In this document: positions 24,720-32,726 of the stretch, piece by piece | How the letters are laid out: each line of letters opens with the position of its first letter | Numbering within the stretch: the first letter of the stretch is position 1 | Assembly: GCA_963921305.4 (NCBI GenBank) | Contig: CAWUEX030000002.1 | Span: 3,614,197-3,678,196 of the forward strand | Source of the DNA: CAWUEX02 sp963921305 | GTDB lineage: Bacteria > Pseudomonadota > Alphaproteobacteria > Rhodospirillales > Rhodospirillaceae | Direction: 5' to 3' | DNA: 64,000 bases | Notes under the pieces: generated by a model | What the model saw: the letters and a program-made list of their open reading frames with translations, nothing else | Told to the model about the DNA's origin: nothing | Database searches by the model: none | Translations under genes and position numbers: made by a program

Positions 24720-26594
24720 TCAATAGCCTGACACATCGTCTTTGCCGAACGGTTTGTTCGGCTTTTTGCCGCCGAGAACGTTCGTCAGTAAGGTATTCAT
24801 GCTGGCGATGTCGTTGTCGAACCCGCCATGGGTCGTGCTGTCCGTGTGCTCCGTGTCCTTCCCGGCGACCAGCGTTTTGACCTTTGATTTGATGCCCAGC
24901 TTAGCCACAACCTTGTCCGTGTTCTTGGCGAATTTCTCCATGCCGAGGATGGGAATGTTTTTCTTTTTGCGGTTCTGGTAGGCGCGCGAGACGAGGTAAA
25001 GCAGAGACAGGCCGTAGGGGCCCACCTTGTCCTTGCATTCGAGCTCGTCGGTCAGGCGGAAATGCGCGGCCTTCTTCACCACACCCGATTTGATATGCGG
25101 GCCGATCGAGTCCGCGAAGAAGTCCACCGTGCACGCCGGCGCAAACATATTCAGGGACGAGACCGGGTGGTCCGTCAGTTGGGCCCAGCGGTCCAGCAAG
25201 TGACCGGCAAAGATAGCGCCGGCACTGTGACAGCCGATGTGCACCGCCGGGCGCTTGGCCGCCGGAACCTTTTCCAGCTCATCGATCAGGAATTCAAGCG
25301 TGCGCGTGCCCGCGCCGCAATCGCCCGGCTGCCAGACGCCGAAGGCAGCATCGGCGCCCACGCGCATCTCCTTCCAGATGGCACTGCCGATCCGTTTGGT
25401 CACGAGTTCGAGGAACTTGTCGAACCAGTTCGCCGAACTGCCGGCCCGCTCCTCCGCCCGTTTTGACCGCGAGAACAGCACGTCCTTCAGCTCCGCCAGA
25501 AAGCCGGTTTCCCAAATGAAATGGAGCTGAGCCGCGTTGTTCCTGGCGAACACGTCTTGCCATTTGGCCGCCCGCGTGACCGACGGGGCAACTTTGTTCA
25601 GACCGCCGTGGGCATAGAGCATGATGGGCTTCGGCGAAGCGCCGCTGGCATTGGCTACCAGCTCGCGGACAGAGTTCTTCACCTGCTCCTCGGTCGAGGG
25701 ATAGGTGCTCGTCTCATCGAAACGGCCGTCATCGACGTGGACGTAATAGTTTTGGACCTCGTGCCGCGGCGGTCCGGCCTCGGTGCGCCGGGCGCCGGCG
25801 ACACCAAGCCCGTATGAGCTGCGCAGGGCAGCAAGTGAATTGACGCCCAGGGCCATGCGCACGACCCACAGGTCCCAGACGTTTTTGTCAAAGTCGTCGT
25901 AGCTCCACAGCGCCAGGCCTTTATGGGTCCGCCGCCCGGATTTGTAACCGCCCCAGTCTTCGCCCCAGGAGTTCTGGATGATGAATCCTTCATCTGTGTA
26001 GCCGACAATGGCAAAGGCGTGCCCGCCGCCGGGCTTGTAGGACGCTCTATAATTGATTTCACCTGTCGCCGGATCGTTCCAGCCCGAGTGCGTCTCGGCG
26101 GACGCGTAGACGATGCCCACTTCGTTGAGGGCGGCGTGTACATCCGTGCGGCGCGGCAAGACCCGGTAATACGCCCCGAGGGGGAACTTGAGCGCGTCGA
26201 GCTGGCGCGTCCGGGTGAGGTAATCGGCGGTGCCCGGGGTTGGCGCGTTGGGCCAGCTTTTCTCGGTGCATACCCCATTCTTGAACCAGCCTTTGATGGC
26301 GCCGCGCACGCTCGACCCGTCGTAATCCTCACCTTCCCACTCGTCGTAGAAGCGCGCCATTTTGTATAGCATGCGGGCGCTGACCCGCGTCTTGGTGCCC
26401 CGCTCGCGGTTGAGGTAGTTGATGACCGCGGCCAGCCCGAACCCGGTGCACGCACCTTCGGAGCCCTGATCGAGGATCGTCAGGTTTTTCCACGCCGGGG
26501 TGCGGGACTTTTCAAGGCGCACCAGCGCCGGACGGTAGATCAGATCACGGGAGTCAAACGGATCGCGAGATGTATCGAGTGTTCTTCTTGGCAT
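24720..26594 (-). CDS. Papain-like (C1A) peptidase fused to a serine-hydrolase-like domain
   Basis: A 624-residue two-domain protein started at MPRRTLDTSRDPFD. The N-terminal 250 residues are a papain-fold peptidase with a complete active site: Gln 43 and Cys 49 in LDQGSEGACTGFGLAAVI, His 192 in PGGGHAFAIVGY, and Asn 207 in IIQNSWGEDWGG. After a linker near 265-285 comes a second domain (about 285-600) with an alpha/beta-hydrolase look: MLYAHGGLNK (oxyanion HGG) and VHIGCHSAGAIFAGHL, whose GCHSAG fits GxSxG with Ser 457. No signal peptide is visible, so it is cytoplasmic or exported by another route. The architecture is unusual. It stands alone between a sulfotransferase-like gene (convergent) and a PAS protein. 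Confidence 0.85.
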   Translation of the reverse strand: MPRRTLDTSRDPFDSRDLIYRPALVRLEKSRTPAWKNLTILDQGSEGACTGFGLAAVINYLNRERGTKTRVSARMLYKMARFYDEWEGEDYDGSSVRGAIKGWFKNGVCTEKSWPNAPTPGTADYLTRTRQLDALKFPLGAYYRVLPRRTDVHAALNEVGIVYASAETHSGWNDPATGEINYRASYKPGGGHAFAIVGYTDEGFIIQNSWGEDWGGYKSGRRTHKGLALWSYDDFDKNVWDLWVVRMALGVNSLAALRSSYGLGVAGARRTEAGPPRHEVQNYYVHVDDGRFDETSTYPSTEEQVKNSVRELVANASGASPKPIMLYAHGGLNKVAPSVTRAAKWQDVFARNNAAQLHFIWETGFLAELKDVLFSRSKRAEERAGSSANWFDKFLELVTKRIGSAIWKEMRVGADAAFGVWQPGDCGAGTRTLEFLIDELEKVPAAKRPAVHIGCHSAGAIFAGHLLDRWAQLTDHPVSSLNMFAPACTVDFFADSIGPHIKSGVVKKAAHFRLTDELECKDKVGPYGLSLLYLVSRAYQNRKKKNIPILGMEKFAKNTDKVVAKLGIKSKVKTLVAGKDTEHTDSTTHGGFDNDIASMNTLLTNVLGGKKPNKPFGKDDVSGY

Positions 26595-26864
26595 GAGCGG
26601 CGTCCCCTGCACGGGTTAGGTCACGCGGGAAGCATGACGGGTCCAACATGTGTGCGAGGCGCCAGCTGGCCGGGTGGTCCATGACCGCACAGGCAAGGCG
26701 TATCGAAACTGGTTTGGCGAAACTGACGTGACTATGAGGAGGCCCGCGCTCTTGTGCGATGGCGCGGATTTCAGCTCCCGTCCCAACAGGGAAAGACTAC
26801 GCCCTCCGCGAAGGGAGAATCAACCGGGCATGGACCGCAACGCGTGTGGCGCTGCCTGGCTGTG

Positions 26865-27422
26865 CTAAGACGCTTTGAGCTGTGGCGCTGCGGACGGAAC
26901 ACCGCTACCGATGTCGAGCCATTCCTTCTTCTGGAAGTGCAGAATATCTTGGATTAACTCGCCGGTTTGCGGTGCGTCCAGAATATTGTGGTAGCGCGCG
27001 ATGCGGTGCACCCCTTTGCCATTGCGCTTGAGCGGCAGAGTGGCCATTTCCCAACAGATGATGCGCCCGGTGGTGGTGCGCAGGGTAGAAATCTCCCAAA
27101 TGCCGCAGGGTGTCAGAGCACAGTGGATGAGGTCGGTGGTAAGGCGTTCGGCCTGATCGTCAGCCAGGAACTGATGCACTTCCTTGCCCGTCAGATCGAC
27201 CTTCCAGAGATCCACCAAAGCCGTGCCGAACAGCACAACCGTGTTGGTCCCGGCGGCGGGATCAACGTCATTGAGCGAGATGAGCGGTTGTGGCGCTGGG
27301 TTGGCGTTGTCCAGGAAGGCCTCGGACGTCGGCAAATCGCCGCCTTGGCGCAGAGATTGCCAGTGATCGACAAAGCTCTGCCCTTTTGCCGATATAGCCG
27401 CAGGGGTACCGGACTCGGACAT
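26865..27422 (-). CDS. PAS_5-type PAS-domain protein
   Basis: A 185-residue stand-alone PAS protein of the alphaproteobacterial PAS_5 kind. The pattern VDHWQSLRQGGDLPTSEAFL, then VVLFGTALVDLWKVDLTGKE and GIWEISTLRTTTGRIICWEM, fits the family, whose members sense unknown signals. No output domain is attached. A 270-bp gap without recognisable content separates it from the peptidase gene downstream, while an approximately 100-bp gap separates it from the next gene. Confidence 0.75.
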   Translation of the reverse strand: MSESGTPAAISAKGQSFVDHWQSLRQGGDLPTSEAFLDNANPAPQPLISLNDVDPAAGTNTVVLFGTALVDLWKVDLTGKEVHQFLADDQAERLTTDLIHCALTPCGIWEISTLRTTTGRIICWEMATLPLKRNGKGVHRIARYHNILDAPQTGELIQDILHFQKKEWLDIGSGVPSAAPQLKAS

Positions 27423-27526
27423 GCATGAAGCGTAACCCGTTACGGCCTCACTGAAAACGTGTTTTTGACTAAAAACCGCCGGTTTTGGCCAGTTTGGCAG
27501 TCAAATATGCGCGCCGTCGCGAGGTT

Positions 27527-27943
27527 TCACTGAGTCCGATCTACCGGCGGAGGGGCTAGCCTGCTCGGGCGCCCTACCGGTGTTTGATTACACGGGTATG
27601 CTGCAGATAGGGATTGAGCGAGCATCACCGACGCGGGGAAGTGGGGTGACGAGCGCCCGGTGCGGGCGCCCTCGAACAGAGTTTCGACGATTGCGGCGAC
27701 ATCGATCAGCGCAGGTCCGCACCACGTGTAACCATGAGAGCGCCACATGGTGATCGGCTCCCCGTCGACATCCAGCTGAGCACCCGCCAAGAAACCACTG
27801 ACAAACCCCTCGCACCGGGCCTGCGCGACGTCTTCCATGCTGCGGCAGTCACGCCCAAGTTCGATGCCCCGATACGCGCTGGCTGGATCTGAGAACAGCC
27901 AGGCCACTCCGGCAATGAGGCACCCGAACCACAGACGCTTCAT
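27527..27943 (-). CDS. Exported Rap1a/Tai-immunity-like protein
   Basis: A 138-residue protein when started at MKRLWFGCLIAGVAWLF, which gives a signal peptide ending at ASA-YRG; the open frame extends 35 codons further up but without a leader. The spacing of RCEGFVSGFLAGA, WCGP...DVAAIVETLF and LSAAYPC matches the Rap1a/Tai fold of small alpha-helical periplasmic proteins that include type VI immunity proteins. No toxin gene is beside it, so an immunity role is not supported here. It diverges from the Zur-like regulator and may share its control region. Confidence 0.6.
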   Translation of the reverse strand: MKRLWFGCLIAGVAWLFSDPASAYRGIELGRDCRSMEDVAQARCEGFVSGFLAGAQLDVDGEPITMWRSHGYTWCGPALIDVAAIVETLFEGARTGRSSPHFPASVMLAQSLSAAYPCNQTPVGRPSRLAPPPVDRTQ

Positions 27944-28064
27944 GCTCAAGACAGTCTCACGCGCATTTGGGCCAGGCCTTTGCGGACGTTGGGCACAGAT
28001 TTCGCACACGAGACTGCCGCCGCCGGCTTTAGTCAAGGTTTGACTCATGGCCGGATACCGATTA

Positions 28065-28081
28065 ATCGTATGTTATACGAT
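28065..28081. promoter_or_regulatory. Palindrome directly before the Zur-like gene, candidate Zur/Fur-type operator
   Basis: ATCGTAT-GTT-ATACGAT is a perfect 7-3-7 inverted repeat ending 16 bp before the regulator ATG. Position and AT-rich dyad character fit autoregulation by a Fur-family repressor, and it may also serve the divergent gene at 27943. Its identity as a Zur box is inferred; the sequence is not an exact match to the consensus I know. Confidence 0.55.
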
Positions 28082-28097
28082 ACGATAGAGGTGAGTG

Positions 28098-28487
28098 ATG
28101 GCGCGAGCAAGGTCAGTCAACGATGCTGAGGTCATGGAAATCATGGAGGCGGCGGGTAAACCGCTGACAGCCTATGACTTGCTCGCACGGCTGCCGGGCG
28201 AGCATCGGCCCTCGCCCCCTGTGGTGTACCGGGCTCTCGACCGCCTCAGTGCCGAAGGCAGCATCCATCGGATCGAGAGCCTGAAGGCGTTCATCCCCTG
28301 CCGTTCCTCCAGGCATGATCATGAAGTGGTCCTGGCGGTTTGCTCCGACTGCAAAGCCGTTGAAGAGATTGAGGACCACGATCTCTGCCGGGTGGTGTCG
28401 CGATGGCAAAAAGCATCCGGCTTTAACGCAGATCAAAAAACGTTCGAGATCGTCGGCCACTGCAAGGACTGCATGGCCAAGCACTAG
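28098..28487 (+). CDS. zur: Fur-family regulator, Zur-like
   Basis: A 129-residue Fur-family repressor. The N-terminal winged helix (VNDAEVMEIMEAAGKPLTAY then PSPPVVYRALDRLSAEGSIH) is followed by a metal-sensing domain with RHDHEVVLAVCSDCK and a C-terminal GHCKDCMAKH, giving the two CxxC pairs of the structural zinc site. Short length, C-terminal CxxC and the neighbours (a His-loop receptor and a COG0523 GTPase) favour zinc over iron. A GTG three bases earlier is a possible start. A palindrome lies immediately upstream. Zur represses zinc uptake when the metal is plentiful. Confidence 0.82.
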   Translation: MARARSVNDAEVMEIMEAAGKPLTAYDLLARLPGEHRPSPPVVYRALDRLSAEGSIHRIESLKAFIPCRSSRHDHEVVLAVCSDCKAVEEIEDHDLCRVVSRWQKASGFNADQKTFEIVGHCKDCMAKH

Positions 28488-28606
28488 ACGCATCTCACAC
28501 CGAACATCTTACGAGGCCGGCGACGGCTTCCCCTTTGCATCAATCGAACACCAACGCGCACTGGCCAGCACCGTCAGTAGCCCCAACTCTGGAGTGGACC
28601 TTAGTC

Positions 28607-30664
28607 ATGCTAAAGAAAAGTCTTTGGACCGGCGTCGCCATCAGCACCCTGCTGCCCGGCGCCGCTTTCGCGCAGTCAGCCTTAAACCTCGATGTCGAAG
28701 AAATCATTGTCACGTCCACACCGTTTGAACGCAGCCTGGCCGACACGATCCAAGGCGCCTCTGTTCTGACCGGAGACGCGTTGCGCGACCAAGCACGCTC
28801 GTCTCTTGGCGAAACGCTGCGCGGCGAAACAGGCATCTCCTCCACGTTTTTCGGACCGGTCTCCAGTCGCCCAATCATTCGCGGGCAAGGCGGTGACCGC
28901 ATACGGATTTTGACCAACGGGGTCGACCCGGTCGATGCGTCCGTGACCAGCGTGGACCATCAGGTCGCCATCAATGCCGGGACAACCGAGCGGATCGAAA
29001 TCCTCCGCGGGCCAAATACGCTGTTATATGGGTCCAATGCGGTCGGCGGCATCGTCAACGTCATCGACACGCGCATCGCCGCCACACTGCCGGAAAACAC
29101 GGTGTCAGGCCGTGGCGACCTCACCTACGCCACGAATGCGGATGCCTTTGGTGCGAATGCACAGACTGTGGGGCAGATCGGACCGGGATTGGTGCTGTCG
29201 GTAGACGGGTCCTACAGCGACCAGTCCGACTACGAGATCAAAGGCTTTGCCAACGAAGAGGCCGAAGAAGAAGGCATCGATGGGTTTGTCGAAAACTCGT
29301 CCGCTGAGGTTTACACCTTTGGCGGCGGCCTCAGTTACTTGTGGGAGAACGGCCACATCGGCGTCTCCGGCGGCTACTTCAACTCCTTGTACGGTGTTCC
29401 CGCCGCGCACGAGCATGGTCATGAGGAAGGCGAAGAAGACCATGACGAAGAGGAGCACGAGGATGAGGAACACGAGGAAGGTGAGGAAGAAGAAGAGATC
29501 ATTTCCATCGACCTTGAGCGCGTGCGCTTCGATATCGATGGCGAACTGCGCAATCTCGGATCGTTCGTCGAAAAAGCCACCTTCCGTTTTGGCTATGGCG
29601 ACTATGACCATACGGAGTTAGAGGGCGACGAGGTCGGCACCGTCTTCCAGAATGAAGCCTGGGAAAGCCGGATTGAACTCGTCCATCGCCCCATCGGAAA
29701 TCTCAAAGGCGCGTTTGGCCTGCAACTGCGCAACCGCGATTTCGAGGCGATTGGGGCCGAGGCCTTTGTTCCGCCAACCGAGACCGACTCCCTCGCCCTT
29801 TTTATCGTTGAAGAGGCATCCTTCGACATGCTCACCCTGACGGGCGGCTTGCGATACGAAAACGTCGACGTAACATCCACCACCACAGCGATCGAACGCG
29901 ATTTCAACACCCTGTCCGGGTCTATCGATGCGTCGTGGCAGTTTGCCGATGAAGCTGCATTTGGCCTGACCACCTCTCTTACGGAACGGGCCCCCAATGC
30001 CGAAGAGCTTTTCTCCAATGGGCCGCACTTGGCGACGCAGCAATTCGAGATCGGCGACCCAAATCTTGTGAAGGAGAAGGCCTGGAACGTAGAAGCAAGT
30101 CTGAAGGTTAGGACGGATCGCTTTGGCGGCTCCCTCAATCTGTTCCGCACTGAGTATGACGATTACATTTTCGAGCGGTTGACCGGCGAAGAAGAGGACG
30201 AGCTGCCGGTCTATCGCTACACCCAAGTCGACGCGACCTTCTCCGGCTTTGAAGCCGAAGCCGATATGCAAGTGTATGAGTCGGGCGATACGGCGGTCAC
30301 TTTAGACGGCTCGCTCAGCTATGTCCGCGCAACCGACACGACGACGGACTCACCGCTGCCCCGAATCCCGCCTTTGTTTTACACCGTGGGTGCGACCGCG
30401 AAGGTCGAGGCCTGGACAGCCCGGATTGAATTGGAGGGATCATCCAGCGCCACCCGCGTCGCTCCGCTGGAAGAGGAAACCGACTCGTACATATTTGTGA
30501 ACGCACAAGTGAGTTGGAAACCCATCGCAGATCGGGATGTTCGGTTCGTTCTGCAAGGCCGAAACCTGGGCAACTCCTTCGCCCGGCCACATACGTCCTT
30601 CATCAAGGAACTGACCCCACTGCCTGGCCGGGACGTCCGGTTCTCCGTGGCCATGGGTTTCTAA
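28607..30664 (+). CDS. znuD: ZnuD-like TonB-dependent receptor with His/acidic-rich loop, zinc uptake
   Basis: A 685-residue receptor. The start MLKKSLWTGVAISTLLPGA gives a proper signal peptide ending AFA-QSA; longer in-frame starts do not. The plug has EEIIVTSTPFERSLADTIQG and RIEILRGPNTLLYGSNAVGG, and the last strand ends VRFSVAMGF. A surface loop at about residues 268-300 (29410-29505) is almost entirely His, Glu and Asp (HEHGHEEGEEDHDEEEHEDE), as in ZnuD receptors that capture zinc. It is 119 bp after the Zur-like gene and is the outer-membrane entry step of the cluster. Confidence 0.85.
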   Translation: MLKKSLWTGVAISTLLPGAAFAQSALNLDVEEIIVTSTPFERSLADTIQGASVLTGDALRDQARSSLGETLRGETGISSTFFGPVSSRPIIRGQGGDRIRILTNGVDPVDASVTSVDHQVAINAGTTERIEILRGPNTLLYGSNAVGGIVNVIDTRIAATLPENTVSGRGDLTYATNADAFGANAQTVGQIGPGLVLSVDGSYSDQSDYEIKGFANEEAEEEGIDGFVENSSAEVYTFGGGLSYLWENGHIGVSGGYFNSLYGVPAAHEHGHEEGEEDHDEEEHEDEEHEEGEEEEEIISIDLERVRFDIDGELRNLGSFVEKATFRFGYGDYDHTELEGDEVGTVFQNEAWESRIELVHRPIGNLKGAFGLQLRNRDFEAIGAEAFVPPTETDSLALFIVEEASFDMLTLTGGLRYENVDVTSTTTAIERDFNTLSGSIDASWQFADEAAFGLTTSLTERAPNAEELFSNGPHLATQQFEIGDPNLVKEKAWNVEASLKVRTDRFGGSLNLFRTEYDDYIFERLTGEEEDELPVYRYTQVDATFSGFEAEADMQVYESGDTAVTLDGSLSYVRATDTTTDSPLPRIPPLFYTVGATAKVEAWTARIELEGSSSATRVAPLEEETDSYIFVNAQVSWKPIADRDVRFVLQGRNLGNSFARPHTSFIKELTPLPGRDVRFSVAMGF

Positions 30665-30690
30665 GGGTTTCTAAAACCAGGACAAACTCA

Positions 30691-31383
30691 ATGCGCCCGC
30701 ATGCCTTGGCCGCAGACTCGGACATTGACTCGAACATTGACCCGGCCAGACACGTCAGCCGGGTCGACGGGTTGTACGCGATCAAGAAAGACAGCGTGCC
30801 AGCCGTGGTCTGGAACAGGACGCTGCCCGCGGCTTTTCGGTCCTGGTTTGACGCCCTCGCTTCAGACGCACTGCCGTCGGCATGTGTCAGGTTGAGAACG
30901 CCTGATGTCACGTCCGTTGTTCGGCAAGCGTGCGACGACGCCGGCACCCCAGAGTGCCCTGAACGGACCTGGTTCATCAAGGATGTGTCCGCTCTTGCCG
31001 ACATCTTCGCGGGAATCATGTCAGCGCGTCGTCTCCAGTTGCGGTTCGACATCATAAGCGGCAACGCGTGCAAGAAATTTCATACTGATATTGTCGACGC
31101 CCGGTTGATCTGTACGTATCGCGGTCCAGGCACGCAGTACGGCGTCCTAACAGAGAACACAGACCCGAAAGACATCTTCGATGTACAATCCGGTTCTCCA
31201 ATCCTTTTGCGCGGCACCCGCTGGCCCAGCGCCGCGTCCACCGGTTTCCGGCATCGCTCGCCACCTATCCAAGGGTCCGGGACGACGCGGCTGAATTTGG
31301 TGTTAGATGCGATTCTTGACGATGACGTCTATGAGGATCACTTGCACATGCACCCCGAATGGGTGCGCAGCAAGTCATGTTAG
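30691..31383 (+). CDS. DUF1826-family protein of the zinc cluster
   Basis: A 230-residue cytoplasmic protein, 26 bp after the receptor. Motifs are KKFHTDIVDARLICTYRGPG, then TQYGVL, LLRGTRWP and HRSPPI, and TRLNLVLDAI, which I match to DUF1826, known mainly from Zur-regulated or COG0523-linked neighbourhoods. The spaced His and Asp (HTD...HRSPP) and the double-stranded-helix feel (HTD, R...L) recall cupin-type 2-oxoglutarate oxygenases, but that is my inference and no assay is known to me. Confidence 0.7.
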   Translation: MRPHALAADSDIDSNIDPARHVSRVDGLYAIKKDSVPAVVWNRTLPAAFRSWFDALASDALPSACVRLRTPDVTSVVRQACDDAGTPECPERTWFIKDVSALADIFAGIMSARRLQLRFDIISGNACKKFHTDIVDARLICTYRGPGTQYGVLTENTDPKDIFDVQSGSPILLRGTRWPSAASTGFRHRSPPIQGSGTTRLNLVLDAILDDDVYEDHLHMHPEWVRSKSC

Positions 31384-31509
31384 GGGTCAGTTTTACGACC
31401 TTTCCTGCTTTGCCAACCTGAGGGAGTGATCCGGAAAACCGCAACTGGAACTGTAATCAACTAAACCGTAAAGCGCCCATCGAAAGACATTCTTACGGAG
31501 TGAGTGCCC

Positions 31510-32655
31510 ATGCCCCGAGATCCAAACTATAGAATTCCGGCGTTCGTGCTCACCGGTTTTTTGGGAGCAGGAAAAACGACGCTTTTGAACCATATGCTTC
31601 AAGAGCCGGCGTTCGCCCGTACGGCTGTGATTGTAAATGAGTTCGGCGAAGTGGGCATAGATCACGACCTTGTCCGCAAAAGTAGCGACCAGGTCGTCGA
31701 ACTTACGACGGGCTGCCTGTGCTGCACGATTAGTGGCGATATCAGCAAGACGGTTTACGAACTCATTCTTCTACGTAACCAGAAACGCGTTCCACCGTTC
31801 GAACGGATCATCATCGAGACAACTGGATTGGCCGATCCGGTTCCGGTTCTATTCACGCTGCTGGCCGACCCAAGGTTGGAACCGAACATCAGCATTGGCG
31901 GTGTCACGACAGTCGTTGATACCGTCAATGGGGCATCAACACTTGCGCAGCATCCCGAAGCGCTCAAACAGATTCTCGTCGCTGATACGATTGTTTTGTC
32001 CAAGACTGACTTGCTCGTCGAGGATCAAGGGCGAAGTAGCCTTCCAGGGCTCTACTTGACCCTACAGGAGAAAAATCCCGGAGCACGGTTGCTGGACATC
32101 TCGGAGGTGAATGAAAACGCGGGCCTGGCCTTCAGTTCCGCGCCGTATAGACCTGAAAACAGACCTGAAGACGTAAAGCGGTGGCTTGTGGAAGAGCAAG
32201 CGACGGCTTCACATAACCATGACTCAGCTCACCAGCATGACGGGGATGAAGAGCCGCATGATCATGGACACCATCCTCACAGTCATGACATCAACAAACA
32301 CGGTGACGACATCCATGCCTTTAGCATTGTGATGGACAAACCGGTGAGCCGCGCGGTTTTCTCATTCGCCATGTCAATTCTTATGGCCAACGCCGGTGAG
32401 GATCTTCTCCGGGTAAAAGGTATCGTCAATGTGACTGACGCAGACGGCCCGTGGATCGTCCACGGCGTTCAGCATGTCTTTCCACGACCTGTTACACTGC
32501 AAGAGTGGCCAAGTGGAGACCGTCGCACCCGCCTTATGTTTATTACCCGTAACATCCCTAAAACCACGATTGACCGCTTCTTTCGCGCCTGGGGCGATGC
32601 CAAGCAGGTCGGCGAGAACGATCCCATTCTGCAAAATGCGAGTCAGTCGGGGTAG
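31510..32655 (+). CDS. COG0523-family GTPase metallochaperone (ZigA/ZNG1-like)
   Basis: A 381-residue G3E GTPase; the ATG is preceded by GGAG. Walker A GFLGAGKTT is at residues 16-24, the hallmark GCLCC metal motif at about 68-72, ETTGLADP in the switch region, and SKTDL in the place of NKxD. A His/Asp-rich stretch at about 233-267 (HNHDSAHQHDGDEEPHDH and similar) suits zinc binding. The C-terminal CobW-C domain ends near residue 370. Homologues such as ZigA, YeiR and eukaryotic ZNG1 hand zinc to client enzymes during limitation. The 126-bp gap before it could hold a separate promoter. Confidence 0.9.
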   Translation: MPRDPNYRIPAFVLTGFLGAGKTTLLNHMLQEPAFARTAVIVNEFGEVGIDHDLVRKSSDQVVELTTGCLCCTISGDISKTVYELILLRNQKRVPPFERIIIETTGLADPVPVLFTLLADPRLEPNISIGGVTTVVDTVNGASTLAQHPEALKQILVADTIVLSKTDLLVEDQGRSSLPGLYLTLQEKNPGARLLDISEVNENAGLAFSSAPYRPENRPEDVKRWLVEEQATASHNHDSAHQHDGDEEPHDHGHHPHSHDINKHGDDIHAFSIVMDKPVSRAVFSFAMSILMANAGEDLLRVKGIVNVTDADGPWIVHGVQHVFPRPVTLQEWPSGDRRTRLMFITRNIPKTTIDRFFRAWGDAKQVGENDPILQNASQSG

Positions 32656-32726
32656 CCGTATCCGTTGCGCCACGGCATCAAGTGTGTGACCCCGAAAAGT
32701 AATCAGCCGGTTGGAGGACACGTGAC

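Noticed and set aside
29410..29505. Assembly artefact or simple-sequence insertion in the receptor gene
   Set aside because: The reading frame continues, and His/Glu/Asp-rich loops are characteristic of zinc receptors.
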